Assembly (NCBI RefSeq): GCF_023630705.1
Contig: NZ_JALQEM010000004.1
Span: 1-64,000 of the forward strand
Reading direction: 5' to 3'
Length of the DNA: 64,000 nucleotides
Source of the DNA: Caballeronia sp. GAFFF1
GTDB taxonomy: Bacteria; Pseudomonadota; Gammaproteobacteria; Burkholderiales; Burkholderiaceae
Position 1 is the stretch's first letter. Each line of letters starts with the position of its first letter. The notes beneath the pieces were generated by a model that saw only the letters and a program-made list of their open reading frames with translations, made no database searches and was not told the origin of the DNA. A program made the translations under genes and the position numbers. This document shows positions 1 through 8,428 of the stretch, piece by piece.

Positions 1-32
1 AGCCCGCTAAGCCAAAAAAACGGCGGGGGCGC

Positions 33-76
33 GGGGGGGGGGGGGGGGGGGGGGGCCCCCCCCCCCCCCCCCCCCC
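33..76. repeat. Adjacent poly-G (23) and poly-C (21) runs, possible assembly scar
   Basis: Positions 33-55 are 23 consecutive G and 56-76 are 21 consecutive C, followed by more short G and C runs to about 109. The outer flanks look like an intrinsic terminator: an A-run with CGGCGGGGG (14-29) faces CCCCCGCC and a T-run (102-118). The simplest reading is a real GC-rich terminator of an upstream gene whose stem was corrupted by sequencing or assembly. Between here and position 271 I see no credible gene; the short open frame across the runs would encode only Gly/Pro repeats. Confidence 0.6.
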
Positions 77-271
77 AGCCCGGGGGGGGGGCCCCCCCGC
101 CCCCCCGCCACTTTTTTTATCAGATTCGCGTAATATGCGCGCCTACGCGGAGTTGCACTCGGTTGCGCCGGCCCGTCTCTAAAATGCGACGAACACCGGT
201 TAACGATCATTCTTTCAGAATTATTACCCTGCTAAACTTGGCCCGGTTTTTCGCCACAGGAGATCGAACAC

Positions 272-1165
272 ATGAAGGTTAAAAAGGCTGCGCTGCTCGT
301 CGCCGCGCTGGGAATTTTCGCCACGGGCGCCTACGCCCAGGACGCGGGCACGCTCAAGAAGATCAAGGATACGGGTGTCATCTCGCTGGGGCATCGCGAA
401 TCGTCCATTCCGTTCTCGTACTATGACGACAAGCAGAATGTCGTCGGCTATTCGAACGAGTTCGCGCTGAAGGTCGTCGAGGCGGTCAAGCAGAAGCTCA
501 ACATGCCGAACCTGAAGGTGAAGCTGACGCCGGTGACGTCGCAAAACCGCATTCCGCTCGTGCAGAACGGCACCGTCGATATCGAATGCGGCTCGACCAC
601 GAACAACGCCGAGCGCCAGCAGCAAGCGGCTTTCTCGAACACGATCTTCGTGATCGGCACGCGTCTCATGACCAAGAAGGATTCCGGCGTGAAGGACTGG
701 GCCGACCTGAAGGGCAAGACCGTCGTGACGACTGCCGGCACCACGTCCGAGCGCCTGCTTCGCAAGATGAATCAGGAAAAGAACATGGGCATGAACATCA
801 TCAGCGCGAAGGATCACGGCGAGTCGTTCCTGACGCTGTCGACGGGCCGCGCGGTCGCGTTCATGATGGACGACGCGCTGCTCGCCGGCGAGCGCGCCAA
901 GTCGAACAACCCGGGCGATTTCGTGATCGTCGGCGCGCCGCAATCGCATGAAGCGTACGGCTGCATGATGCGCAAGAACGACCCCGAGTTCAAGAAGGTG
1001 GTCGACGACGCAATCGCGAAGGTCGAAACGTCGGGCGAAGCCGACAAGATCTACAAGAAGTGGTTCGAAAGCCCGATTCCTCCGAAGGGGCTCAACCTGA
1101 ACTTCCCGGAAAGCGAAGACATGAAGGCTCTGTTCAAGAGCCCGAATGACAAGGCAATCGACTAA
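272..1165 (+). CDS. gltI: Glutamate/aspartate ABC transporter, periplasmic binding protein
   Basis: Periplasmic solute-binding protein that captures glutamate and aspartate and delivers them to the GltJK membrane complex. The 297-residue product starts with a Sec signal peptide: positive MKVKK, a hydrophobic core, and cleavage after AYA (residue 22). It continues as a type 3 amino-acid binding protein, with the family's ligand-binding segment around residues 40-55 (SLGHRESSIPFSYYD) and a long lysine-rich C-terminal lobe. AGGAG lies 9 bases before the ATG. It is first in the gltIJKL operon, and a stem-loop after its stop may hold its expression above that of the membrane genes. Family identity is firm; the exact substrate is inferred from close GltI resemblance and operon order. 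Confidence 0.95.
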   Translation: MKVKKAALLVAALGIFATGAYAQDAGTLKKIKDTGVISLGHRESSIPFSYYDDKQNVVGYSNEFALKVVEAVKQKLNMPNLKVKLTPVTSQNRIPLVQNGTVDIECGSTTNNAERQQQAAFSNTIFVIGTRLMTKKDSGVKDWADLKGKTVVTTAGTTSERLLRKMNQEKNMGMNIISAKDHGESFLTLSTGRAVAFMMDDALLAGERAKSNNPGDFVIVGAPQSHEAYGCMMRKNDPEFKKVVDDAIAKVETSGEADKIYKKWFESPIPPKGLNLNFPESEDMKALFKSPNDKAID

Positions 1166-1190
1166 CCGGTTCGGGTAAAGAACGAACGAG

Positions 1191-1223
1191 ACGGAAGGAG
1201 CCTTGCTTCTTCCGTTTCTTTTT
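1191..1223 (+). promoter_or_regulatory. Intercistronic stem-loop between gltI and gltJ
   Basis: ACGGAAG (1191-1197) and CTTCCGT (1209-1215) form a 7-bp stem followed by a T-rich stretch to 1223, directly before the gltJ ribosome site (GGAG at 1224-1227). It resembles a leaky terminator or 3'-end stabiliser. Such elements commonly keep binding-protein mRNA more abundant than permease mRNA in ABC operons. Its role here is inferred. Confidence 0.5.
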
Positions 1224-1234
1224 GGAGTGAGTCC

Positions 1235-1975
1235 ATGTCTTATCACTGGAACTGGGGCGTTTTGCTGAGTCCGGTTTCCACCGGCGAGCCCACCACGTAT
1301 CTCGGCTGGCTGATTTCAGGCTTCTGGGTGACGATTACCGTGTCGCTCGCGGCCTGGGTCATCGCGCTCGTGGTCGGCTCGTTGTTCGGCATCTTGCGCA
1401 CGGTCCCGAATCGCACGCTGGCCGGCATCGGCACCGTGTATGTCGCGATCTTCCGCAACATTCCGCTGATCGTGCAGTTCTTCATCTGGTATCTCGTGAT
1501 ACCGGAACTGCTGCCGGCTTCCATCGGCAACTGGTTCAAGCAACTGCCGCCTTCCGCGCAGTTCTTTTCGTCGTCGATCATCTGTCTCGGGCTGTTCACC
1601 GGCGCGCGCGTGTGCGAACAGGTGCGCTCGGGCATCAACGCGTTGCCGCGCGGACAGCGCAACGCCGGCCTCGCGATGGGCTTCACGCAATGGCAGACGT
1701 ATCGCTACGTGCTGATGCCGGTGGCGTATCGCATCATCGTGCCGCCGCTCACGTCGGAATTTCTGAACGTGTTCAAGAATTCGGCGGTGGCCTCGACCAT
1801 CGGTCTGCTCGATCTCTCGGCGCAGGCGCGTCAGCTCGTGGACTACACGGCGCAGACCTATGAATCGTTTATCGCGGTGACGCTCGCGTACATGCTCATC
1901 AACCTCATCGTGATGCTGCTGATGCGCTGGATCGAAGCGAAAACGCGGCTGCCTGGCTACATCGGAGGCAAGTAA
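1235..1975 (+). CDS. gltJ: Glutamate/aspartate ABC transporter permease GltJ
   Basis: Inner-membrane permease subunit of the glutamate/aspartate importer, pairing with GltK. The 246-residue product is a HisM/GlnP-type permease: an N-terminal loop, a first membrane helix around residues 28-50 ([20 protein letters not shown]), then a block of further helices. The EAA loop that contacts the ATPase is visible as [20 protein letters not shown] near residues 138-158. GGAG precedes the ATG. Its TAA stop shares one base with the ATG of gltK (overlap at 1975), which implies translational coupling. Confidence 0.95.
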   Translation: MSYHWNWGVLLSPVSTGEPTTYLGWLISGFWVTITVSLAAWVIALVVGSLFGILRTVPNRTLAGIGTVYVAIFRNIPLIVQFFIWYLVIPELLPASIGNWFKQLPPSAQFFSSSIICLGLFTGARVCEQVRSGINALPRGQRNAGLAMGFTQWQTYRYVLMPVAYRIIVPPLTSEFLNVFKNSAVASTIGLLDLSAQARQLVDYTAQTYESFIAVTLAYMLINLIVMLLMRWIEAKTRLPGYIGGK

Positions 1976-2652
1976 TGCATCAGTTCAACTGGAGTGGCGT
2001 CATCGGCTCGCTGCCTACGCTGTGGACGGGCGCCATCATCACGTTGCAGATCACGCTGCTCGCCATCGTGATCGGCATCGTGTGGGGAACGGTCATCGCG
2101 CTGTTCCGCCTCTCGGGCATCAAGCCGCTGCAATGGTTCGCGGGCGCGTACGTCACGCTGTTTCGCTCCATCCCGCTCGTCATGGTGCTGCTGTGGTTCT
2201 TCCTGATCGTGCCGCAGGTGCTGCAGAACGTGCTCGGGCTGTCGGCGGATATCGACATTCGCCTCGCATCGGCGATGGTCGCGTTTTCGCTGTTCGAAGC
2301 CGCGTACTATTCGGAAATCATCCGCGCCGGCATTCAGGCGGTGCCGCGCGGGCAGGTCAACGCAGCCTTCGCGCTCGGCATGACCTACGGTCAGGCGATG
2401 AAGCTCGTCGTTCTGCCACAGGCGTTCCGGGCGATGGTGCCGCTTCTGCTCACGCAAGCGATCGTGCTCTTCCAGGACACGTCGCTCGTCTACGTGATCA
2501 GTCTCGCGGACTTCTTCCGCACGGCGACGAACATCGGCGACCGCGACGGCACGACCGTCGAAATGGTGCTGTTTGCCGGGGCATGTTATTTCGTGGTGTG
2601 CGTGGTGGCGTCGGCGCTCGTCAAAAGTCTTCAGAAAAAGGTCGCAAGATGA
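1975..2652 (+). CDS. gltK: Glutamate/aspartate ABC transporter permease GltK
   Basis: Second membrane subunit of the glutamate/aspartate importer. The 225 residues carry a first helix around 20-42, the typical [14 protein letters not shown] segment around 62-76, and the EAA loop [20 protein letters not shown] around 124-144, which docks onto the ATPase. The start overlaps the gltJ stop by one base, with GGAGG upstream inside gltJ. The stop overlaps the gltL start in an ATGA arrangement, so gltJ, gltK and gltL are almost certainly translated as one coupled unit. Confidence 0.95.
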   Translation: MHQFNWSGVIGSLPTLWTGAIITLQITLLAIVIGIVWGTVIALFRLSGIKPLQWFAGAYVTLFRSIPLVMVLLWFFLIVPQVLQNVLGLSADIDIRLASAMVAFSLFEAAYYSEIIRAGIQAVPRGQVNAAFALGMTYGQAMKLVVLPQAFRAMVPLLLTQAIVLFQDTSLVYVISLADFFRTATNIGDRDGTTVEMVLFAGACYFVVCVVASALVKSLQKKVAR

Positions 2653-3374
2653 TCTCTATCAAGAATGTTTCGAAGTGGTACGGGCAGTTCCAGGTGCTCA
2701 CCGACTGCACGACCGAAGTGAAGAAGGGCGAAGTCGTCGTCGTGTGCGGCCCGTCGGGCTCGGGCAAGTCGACGCTCATCAAGACCGTCAACGGCCTGGA
2801 GCCGTTCCAGAAGGGCGAGATCACCATCAACGGCCAGTCGCTGACGGACAAGAAGACGAATCTGTCGAAGCTGCGCTCGAAGGTCGGCATGGTGTTCCAG
2901 CACTTCGAGCTCTTTCCGCATCTGTCGATCGTGCAGAACCTGACGCTCGCGCAGATCAAGGTGCTTGGCCGTTCGAACGACGAAGCGACGCAGAAGGGCC
3001 TGAAGCTTCTGGATCGCGTCGGCTTGCGCGCGCATGCGGACAAGTATCCCGGCCAGTTGTCGGGCGGTCAGCAGCAGCGCGTGGCGATTGCGCGCGCGCT
3101 TTCGATGGACCCGATCGCGATGCTCTTCGACGAGCCGACTTCCGCGCTCGATCCTGAGATGATCAACGAAGTGCTCGACGTGATGGTGGAGCTCGCGCAG
3201 GAAGGCATGACCATGATGTGCGTGACGCACGAAATGGGCTTCGCGAAGAAGGTCGCGCATCGCGTGATCTTCATGGATAAGGGCTTGATCGTGGAGGACG
3301 ACCAGAAAGACGCGTTCTTTGCGAACCCGAAGTCCGACCGCGCGAAGGACTTCCTCGCGAAGATCCTGCACTGA
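2649..3374 (+). CDS. gltL: Glutamate/aspartate ABC transporter ATP-binding protein
   Basis: Cytoplasmic ATPase that powers the importer. The start is the ATG at 2649, overlapping the gltK stop (ATGA); an open frame extends upstream, but it only shadows gltK. The 241-residue product has Walker [10 protein letters not shown] (34-42), a Q-loop around [10 protein letters not shown], the ABC signature LSGGQQQR near 135-142 and Walker B with catalytic glutamate in [11 protein letters not shown] near 156-166. The switch histidine is in VTHEMGFA. The length matches the polar amino-acid ATPase family. A strong terminator follows. Confidence 0.96.
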   Translation: MISIKNVSKWYGQFQVLTDCTTEVKKGEVVVVCGPSGSGKSTLIKTVNGLEPFQKGEITINGQSLTDKKTNLSKLRSKVGMVFQHFELFPHLSIVQNLTLAQIKVLGRSNDEATQKGLKLLDRVGLRAHADKYPGQLSGGQQQRVAIARALSMDPIAMLFDEPTSALDPEMINEVLDVMVELAQEGMTMMCVTHEMGFAKKVAHRVIFMDKGLIVEDDQKDAFFANPKSDRAKDFLAKILH

Positions 3375-3396
3375 GCTTTTGCACGCTTGAAAGAAT

Positions 3397-3430
3397 CGCG
3401 GCGCTTCCGAAAAGAAGCGCCGCGTTTTTT
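3397..3430 (+). terminator. Intrinsic terminator of gltIJKL
   Basis: An 11-bp perfect stem (CGCGGCGCTTC 3397-3407, partner 3414-3424) with a 6-base loop is followed by six T. It ends on the last codon of the convergent amidotransferase gene and may work weakly in the other direction too. Confidence 0.88.
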
Positions 3431-4331
3431 ATTCGATGCCCAGTTCAGATTCGACTGCCGCCGTCGTGCGGATCTCGTCGATTTTCAGCGCGGAGCCGAC
3501 GCACGCCTTCGCGAGCGGTTCGGCCGCCTTTCTCGCGACTGCCTCGGGGACCGGAATGTTCAGCGTCCGCGCGAGCGCGCCTTTCTGAAACATCGCGAGA
3601 TCGCCGGGAGCGAAGCGCGTCCAGACTTCGTTATCGGTGAGCGGCGAGGTCGCGATCACGGCGACGCGGTCTTCCGGCGTCGTGTACTTCGCGAAGTCGA
3701 TGGACATGTCCGCGTCGATCAAGTGCGCTGTCGAAAACGGCCAGCTGCGCACGAGATAGTAGAGATGCGTGGAGCAGTGCGAAAAGAGCGCCTGCCCGTT
3801 CGACATCAGGAAGTTGAACACGCCGTACTGCGTGATCTCGCGCGTGAGCGTGGCGAGCGCCTCGAAAAGTTCGTCGAGCGGCGGCTGCGAGCACGGAAAG
3901 GCGCCGCGCAAGCCTTGCAGCAGCGCGCAAAACGCGAGTTCGCTGTCCGTGGTGCCGACCGGCTGATAGACGCCCGTGAGTTGCGGCGCGTGGCCGTTCA
4001 GATCGCCGTTATGCGCGAAGATCCAGTGCCGGCCCCACAACTCGCGCATGAACGGGTGGCAGTTCTCCAGAAGGATATGCCCTTGCGTCGCCTTGCGAAT
4101 ATGCGCGATGGTGTTCTTCGACTTGATCGGATACCGCTTGACCATCTCGGCGAGCGGCGAACTCGCCGACGACTGATGATCGATGAACAGCCGGCACGCC
4201 TTGTCCTCGAAGAACGCGATGCCCCAGCCATCCGCGTGGTGATCCGTCATTCCGCCGCGCGCCGCGAAGCCGGTGAACGAGAACGTCACGTCGGTCGGTT
4301 CGGCGCAATTCATTCCGAGAAGTTGGCACAT
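3429..4331 (-). CDS. Class II glutamine amidotransferase (YafJ family)
   Basis: Predicted class II (Ntn-type) glutamine amidotransferase of 300 residues. The product begins MCQLLGMN, so after Met removal Cys2 would be the N-terminal nucleophile that releases ammonia from glutamine. Other family marks are HHADGWGIAFFED near residues 32-44, NCHPFMREL with IFAHNGDLN near 88-105, and TTDSELAF near 127-134. No second synthetase domain is present, so the acceptor is unknown, as for the E. coli YafJ relatives. It stands alone, convergent with gltL and divergent from pyrC. The family is secure; the pathway is not. Confidence 0.85.
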   Translation of the reverse strand: MCQLLGMNCAEPTDVTFSFTGFAARGGMTDHHADGWGIAFFEDKACRLFIDHQSSASSPLAEMVKRYPIKSKNTIAHIRKATQGHILLENCHPFMRELWGRHWIFAHNGDLNGHAPQLTGVYQPVGTTDSELAFCALLQGLRGAFPCSQPPLDELFEALATLTREITQYGVFNFLMSNGQALFSHCSTHLYYLVRSWPFSTAHLIDADMSIDFAKYTTPEDRVAVIATSPLTDNEVWTRFAPGDLAMFQKGALARTLNIPVPEAVARKAAEPLAKACVGSALKIDEIRTTAAVESELGIE

Positions 4332-4438
4332 GTTGCTCGATGCGGCGGGCCGAAGCCCTGAAGTCGGGTTGTTACAATATGTCCGACAAGCATATCACCG
4401 GGGCATTCCCGAAAAAATCGAACGCCGCGGCTCGCCGG

Positions 4439-4470
4439 CCGCCGTTGTGGATTTTCCACGGCGGTTTTTT
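4439..4470 (+). terminator. Intrinsic terminator inside the probable pyrC leader
   Basis: CCGCC (439-443) and GTGG (447-450) pair with CCAC and GGCGG (456-464) around an ATTTT loop, followed by six T (4465-4470). It points toward pyrC and ends 77 bases before its start codon. A possible -10 (TACAAT, 4373-4378) lies upstream. No gene ends here in this direction, so the element is either an attenuator or the end of an independent transcript of about 85 nt. Confidence 0.6.
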
Positions 4471-4547
4471 CCGGTTGTATGCCGCTCGGCTGCGCAGTTC
4501 TTTGCTTGCGGTTCGCTTTCTCTTAACGTCCTCGCCGTCATCACGCC

Positions 4548-5639
4548 ATGTCCGCTACTTCCGCATCGCCCGATTCGCCCGATTCGCCCTCTACGCTCAC
4601 CCTGGCGCGCCCCGACGACTGGCACTTGCACGTGCGCGATGGCGCGACGCTCGCCGCCGTGCTTCCGCATACGGCGCGCCAGTTCGGCCGCGCGATCATC
4701 ATGCCGAACCTGAAGCCGCCGGTCACGACCACCGAAATGGCCGCGGCGTACCGCGAGCGGATTCTCGCGGCATTGCCGAAGGAGGGCGCGGGCGCGGGCT
4801 TCGAGCCGCTGATGACGCTCTATCTCACCGACAACACGCCGCCCGACGAGATCCGCCGCGCGAAAGACAGCGGCTTCGTACACGGCGTGAAGCTGTACCC
4901 GGCCGGCGCGACGACGAATTCCGATGCGGGCGTGACGGATCTGCTCGGCAAGTGCGCGAAAACGCTCGAAGCGATGCAGGAAGTGGGCATGCCGCTGCTG
5001 ACGCATGGCGAAGTGACGGACAGCGACATCGACGTGTTCGACCGCGAAAAAGTATTTATCGACCGCGTGATGACGCCGCTGCGCCGCGATTTTCCCGCGC
5101 TCAAGGTGGTCTTCGAGCACATCACGACGAAAGACGCTGCCGACTACGTGCGCGACGCGCAAGGCACCATCGGCGCGACGATCACCGCGCATCACCTGCT
5201 GTACAACCGCAACGCCATGCTCGTCGGCGGCATCCGTCCGCACTATTACTGCTTGCCGGTGCTCAAGCGGGAGACGCATCGCGTGGCGCTCGTCGAGGCG
5301 GCGACGTCCGGTAATCCGCGCTTTTTCCTCGGCACGGATAGCGCGCCGCATCCGAAGGGCCTGAAGGAGCACGCGTGCGGCTGCGCGGGCTGCTACACGG
5401 CGCTGCACGCGCTGGAACTCTATGCCGAAGCCTTCGACAAGGCCGGCGCGCTCGACAAGCTGGAAGGCTTCGCAAGTTTCCACGGCGCGGATTTTTACGG
5501 CCTGCCGCGCAGCGCGGAGACGGTGACGCTCGAGCGCGCGTCGTGGACGCTGCCCGCCGAATTCGCCGCCGGGGATTCGCAGATCGTCCCGCTGCGCGGC
5601 GGCGAGTCGATCGGCTGGCGGTTCGTGGAATCGGCCTGA
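4548..5639 (+). CDS. pyrC: Dihydroorotase
   Basis: Catalyses cyclisation of carbamoyl-aspartate to dihydroorotate in de novo pyrimidine synthesis. The 363-residue product is the class II homodimeric type: the zinc-binding motif WHLHVRDG is near residues 25-32, the carboxylated lysine lies in [14 protein letters not shown] near 107-120, zinc-ligand histidines lie in LLTHGEV and FEHITTKDA, and the late catalytic region reads [15 protein letters not shown]. The Ser/Pro-rich N-terminus before residue 20 is a short variable extension. An intrinsic terminator upstream suggests control at transcription. A DUF3025 gene starts 11 bases after the stop, so the two are probably cotranscribed. Confidence 0.96.
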   Translation: MSATSASPDSPDSPSTLTLARPDDWHLHVRDGATLAAVLPHTARQFGRAIIMPNLKPPVTTTEMAAAYRERILAALPKEGAGAGFEPLMTLYLTDNTPPDEIRRAKDSGFVHGVKLYPAGATTNSDAGVTDLLGKCAKTLEAMQEVGMPLLTHGEVTDSDIDVFDREKVFIDRVMTPLRRDFPALKVVFEHITTKDAADYVRDAQGTIGATITAHHLLYNRNAMLVGGIRPHYYCLPVLKRETHRVALVEAATSGNPRFFLGTDSAPHPKGLKEHACGCAGCYTALHALELYAEAFDKAGALDKLEGFASFHGADFYGLPRSAETVTLERASWTLPAEFAAGDSQIVPLRGGESIGWRFVESA

Positions 5640-5650
5640 CGGTCGCAGCG

Positions 5651-6490
5651 GTGTCCGCGCGTTTCGACGAGATCGACTGGACGCGTCCGTGGCTCGCGCC
5701 GCTCGCGTCGCGCGGCGAACGCTGGCAGGCGGCGGCGCTGGATGGTCCGGCGCGCTATCTCGAAGCACTGAACGACGACGCCGCGCAAGCCGCGCTCGTG
5801 ACCGGACGCGGCCTGACGCTCGCGTTCGTCGCGCAGGAATCGCTGGCGGAGGGCGCGTCGTACGAGGCGCATATCGCCACGACCGGCTGCGTGCCGACGC
5901 GCCACAATCTGCACGATTTCTTCAACGGCCTGATGTGGCTTCAGTATCCGCGCATCAAGGTGGCGCTCAACGCGTGTCAGGCAGAGCAGATCGACGCGCT
6001 CGGCATCGGCCCGACGCGCGGCGGCGTGCGCGATGCGCTCACGCTCTTCGACGAAAACGCGGTGCTGTTCGCGTGCGCCGACGCATCGCTCGCGGATGCG
6101 CTGCGCCGCTTCGACTGGCGTGAGTTGTTCATCGCGAAACGCGCGTCGTGGGGCAGCCGGTGCGAGGCGCGCGTTTTCGGCCACGCGTTGCTCGAAAAGC
6201 TCGTCGCGCCATACAAGGCGTGCACGGGGCACGCGTGGATCGTGAACGTGCCGGCCGCGTATTTCTCATCGGACGATGCCGCCCGCCGCTCCATGCTCGA
6301 CGATCTCGTTTCGCGCAGCCTGATGGCCGAGCCGCCCGCGAGCCGCGCGTTCGCACCGCTGCCGGTGCTGGGCGTGCCCGGCTGGTGCGACGCGAACGCG
6401 GACGCCGCGTTCTATGACGACCCGTCCGTCTTCCGTCCCGGCCGGCGCATCGCGGCAGGCGCAGCAAAGCACGCGAAAGCCGCATGTTAG
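5651..6490 (+). CDS. DUF3025 domain-containing protein
   Basis: A 279-residue protein of the DUF3025 family, function unknown. Recognisable family blocks are HIATTGCVPTRHNLHDFFNG and LMWLQYPRIKVALN in the first half, and GHALLEKLVAPYKACTGHAWIV in the second. No signal peptide or membrane segment is visible, so it is probably cytoplasmic. The GTG at 5651 is the best start: the frame stays open back into pyrC, but homology-like content begins at SARFDEIDW. Placement 11 bases after pyrC suggests cotranscription. Its stop codon is embedded in the probable rnpB promoter. Confidence 0.8.
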   Translation: MSARFDEIDWTRPWLAPLASRGERWQAAALDGPARYLEALNDDAAQAALVTGRGLTLAFVAQESLAEGASYEAHIATTGCVPTRHNLHDFFNGLMWLQYPRIKVALNACQAEQIDALGIGPTRGGVRDALTLFDENAVLFACADASLADALRRFDWRELFIAKRASWGSRCEARVFGHALLEKLVAPYKACTGHAWIVNVPAAYFSSDDAARRSMLDDLVSRSLMAEPPASRAFAPLPVLGVPGWCDANADAAFYDDPSVFRPGRRIAAGAAKHAKAAC

Positions 6491-6493
6491 AAT
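6485..6493 (+). promoter_or_regulatory. Extended -10 promoter element for rnpB
   Basis: TG-T-TAGAAT (6485-6493) matches an extended -10 (TGn-TATAAT) with one mismatch and would start RNA near 6500, just before the mature RNase P 5' end. The TAG inside it (6488-6490) is also the stop codon of the DUF3025 gene. No clear -35 is seen, as expected for extended -10 promoters. Confidence 0.55.
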
Positions 6494-6502
6494 CGACGCC
6501 GC

Positions 6503-6914
<412 letters not shown>

Positions 6915-6927
6915 CGTCATTCAAAAG

Positions 6928-6964
6928 AAAGAGCCGGCGTCTTGCCTGACGCCGGCTCTTTTTT
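6928..6964 (+). terminator. Intrinsic terminator of rnpB
   Basis: A 14-bp perfect stem (AAAGAGCCGGCGTC 6928-6941 with 6948-6961), loop TTGCCT, and a T-run to 6964. The A-rich left side makes it plausible for the convergent OsmC gene as well. Confidence 0.92.
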
Positions 6965-6975
6965 CTGCGACGCGC

Positions 6976-7398
6976 TTATCGTTCGACGATATCGAACGAA
7001 TGCGTCAGTTCCGCCGTCTTGGCGAGCATGATCGACGCGGAACAATACTTGTCGTGCGACAGATTGATGGCGCGCTCGACCGTCGCGGGATTCAGGTTCT
7101 TCCCCGTCACCGTGAAGTGGAAGTGGATCTTCGTGAACACCTTCGGGTCTTCGCTTGCGCGCTCGGCCTTGAGCGTCACCGAGCAGCCTTCGATTTCCTG
7201 GCGGCTTTTCTTCAGGATCATCACGACGTCGTACGCGGTGCAGCCGCCGGTACCGAGCAGAACCATTTCCATCGGACGCGGCGCGAGATTGCGGCCGCCG
7301 CCTTCCGGCGCGCCGTCCATGTTGACGAGATGACCGCTACCGGTTTCGGCGGCGAACGCCATGCCGTCCTGTCCCATCCAGCTCACTTTGCATTCCAT
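6976..7398 (-). CDS. OsmC family protein
   Basis: A 140-residue OsmC/YhfA-type protein, a family of thiol-dependent hydroperoxide reductases. The paired reactive cysteines are in LGTGGCTAYDV (about residue 53) and DKYCSASIML (about 118), with the catalytic arginine expected early in the chain. I chose the start at 7398 (MECKVSW) because GGAG lies 7 bases upstream on the coding strand; an in-frame ATG at 7440 would add 14 unusual residues. No partner gene is adjacent. Substrate unknown; a role in detoxifying organic peroxides is inferred from the family. Confidence 0.85.
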   Translation of the reverse strand: MECKVSWMGQDGMAFAAETGSGHLVNMDGAPEGGGRNLAPRPMEMVLLGTGGCTAYDVVMILKKSRQEIEGCSVTLKAERASEDPKVFTKIHFHFTVTGKNLNPATVERAINLSHDKYCSASIMLAKTAELTHSFDIVER

Positions 7399-7601
7399 GC
7401 TAAGGCTCCGCCCGCTTGACGCGTTGTAAACAGCTTTCATTGTAGCGGTTCATCGAACGGTCATCGCAGACCGAGTCCGCGCATTCTCCGATTGACGCGG
7501 GTGGGAAGCCGGAATCCGCTTAGCCGCGCGCGCCACGCTGACGGTCGGAGATCTCGCCTCCGCAGGAAGAAACGCCGCGGCGACGGCGCACGGTGAAACC
7601 A

Positions 7602-7626
7602 CATTATGAAATGAACTCTCATAATG
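7602..7626. promoter_or_regulatory. 25-bp perfect inverted repeat upstream of the small RNA
   Basis: CATTATGA-N9-TCATAATG (7602-7609 and 7619-7626) is a perfect 8-bp inverted repeat in an otherwise GC-rich region. Its centre lies about 57 bases before the predicted start of the small RNA, where dimeric activators often bind. The regulator is unknown. Confidence 0.55.
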
Positions 7627-7635
7627 CGAATCTTC

Positions 7636-7664
7636 TTGCTTTGCAGCATGACCGTGCCTATACT
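7636..7664 (+). promoter_or_regulatory. Sigma70-type promoter of the candidate small RNA
   Basis: TTGCTT (7636-7641), a 17-base spacer, then TATACT (7659-7664). Start is predicted near 7671. Apart from the candidate RNA, no gene begins before the rplM promoter. Confidence 0.65.
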
Positions 7665-7670
7665 CAGGCC

Positions 7671-7769
7671 ATTGGTTGTTGTCGACGAGGCAGTCGACGA
7701 ACCTACAGCGTCTCCTCCACCTCCTCCTAGGTGGATTGAGCCCGAGCTTCAAATGCTCGGGCTTTTTTT
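7671..7769 (+). ncRNA. Candidate trans-acting small RNA with CCTCCT loop
   Basis: Predicted RNA of about 99 nt between osmC-like and rplM. Three hairpins are visible. The first is GTCGAC-GAGGCA-GTCGAC (7681-7698). The second is CCACCT-CCTCCT-AGGTGG (7717-7734), whose loop is complementary to Shine-Dalgarno GGAGG and which is preceded by a further unpaired TCTCCT. The third is a terminator with a 9-bp stem (AGCCCGAGC 7739-7747 with 7755-7763) and seven T. There is no credible coding frame. C-rich loops that mask ribosome sites are a known design among bacterial small RNAs. I cannot assign it to a named family. Promoter, structure and terminator are read from sequence; expression and targets are inferred. 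Confidence 0.65.
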
Positions 7770-7821
7770 CGTTCGGAGAGCCGCGCGCCGTCCGCAATTG
7801 GCCACCGAGCGCCGCAACCCT

Positions 7822-7851
7822 TTGACGCAACGAGCGTTTTCCCGCTATACT
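7822..7851 (+). promoter_or_regulatory. Promoter of rplM-rpsI
   Basis: TTGACG (7822-7827), an 18-base spacer, then TATACT (7846-7851), a strong sigma70-like match. Transcription from about 7858 gives a leader of about 130 nt before rplM, which could carry ribosomal-protein feedback control. I see no recognisable L13 or S9 leader motif. Confidence 0.7.
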
Positions 7852-7989
7852 TCAAAGTTCTCTTCGTCACACGCCCGCGGAGAGAAGTCAGGGAGAGCCT
7901 GCACGCGCAAGGAAAGTCATTTAGCGCACTCATATAAGCAGGACCGAACAAGGTAAAGAGTAAAGGGCAGATTAATTTTTGGATCGATC

Positions 7990-8418
7990 ATGAAGACGTT
8001 TTCCGCAAAAGCCGAAGAGGTGACGCGCGAATGGTACGTGATTGACGCGACGGATAAGGTTCTCGGCCGTGTCGCCAGCGAAGTGGCACGCCGTCTTCGC
8101 GGCAAGCATAAGCCTGAATTTACTCCGCACGTCGACACCGGCGATTACATCATCGTCGTCAATGCCGGCAAGCTGAAGGTCACCGGCAACAAGACCACGG
8201 ACAAGAAGTACTACCGTCACTCGGGCTACCCGGGCGGCATCTATGAAACGACGTTCGGCAAGATGCAAGAGCGTTTCCCGGGCCGCGCGCTCGAGAAGGC
8301 TGTGAAGGGCATGCTGCCGAAGGGCCCGCTCGGCTACGCGATGATCAAGAAGCTGAAGGTCTACGCTGAAGCCACGCATCCGCACACGGCTCAACAGCCC
8401 AAGTCGCTCGAGATCTAA
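7990..8418 (+). CDS. rplM: 50S ribosomal protein L13
   Basis: Ribosomal large-subunit protein, an early assembly protein that binds 23S rRNA. The product has 142 residues, the standard bacterial length. Diagnostic blocks are [19 protein letters not shown] near residues 16-34, [18 protein letters not shown] near 51-68, [10 protein letters not shown] near 74-83 and the tail [18 protein letters not shown]. It forms the usual two-gene operon with rpsI, which begins 10 bases later. It is driven by the strong promoter at 7822-7851. Confidence 0.98.
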   Translation: MKTFSAKAEEVTREWYVIDATDKVLGRVASEVARRLRGKHKPEFTPHVDTGDYIIVVNAGKLKVTGNKTTDKKYYRHSGYPGGIYETTFGKMQERFPGRALEKAVKGMLPKGPLGYAMIKKLKVYAEATHPHTAQQPKSLEI

Positions 8419-8428
8419 GGGAGCCCAC

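Noticed and set aside
33..76. G-quadruplex regulatory element
   Set aside because: The uninterrupted G and C runs adjacent to each other would form a hairpin first and look artefactual.
7..210. Open frame of Gly/Pro repeats at the window start
   Set aside because: It is created by the poly-G/poly-C runs and has no ribosome site or family resemblance.
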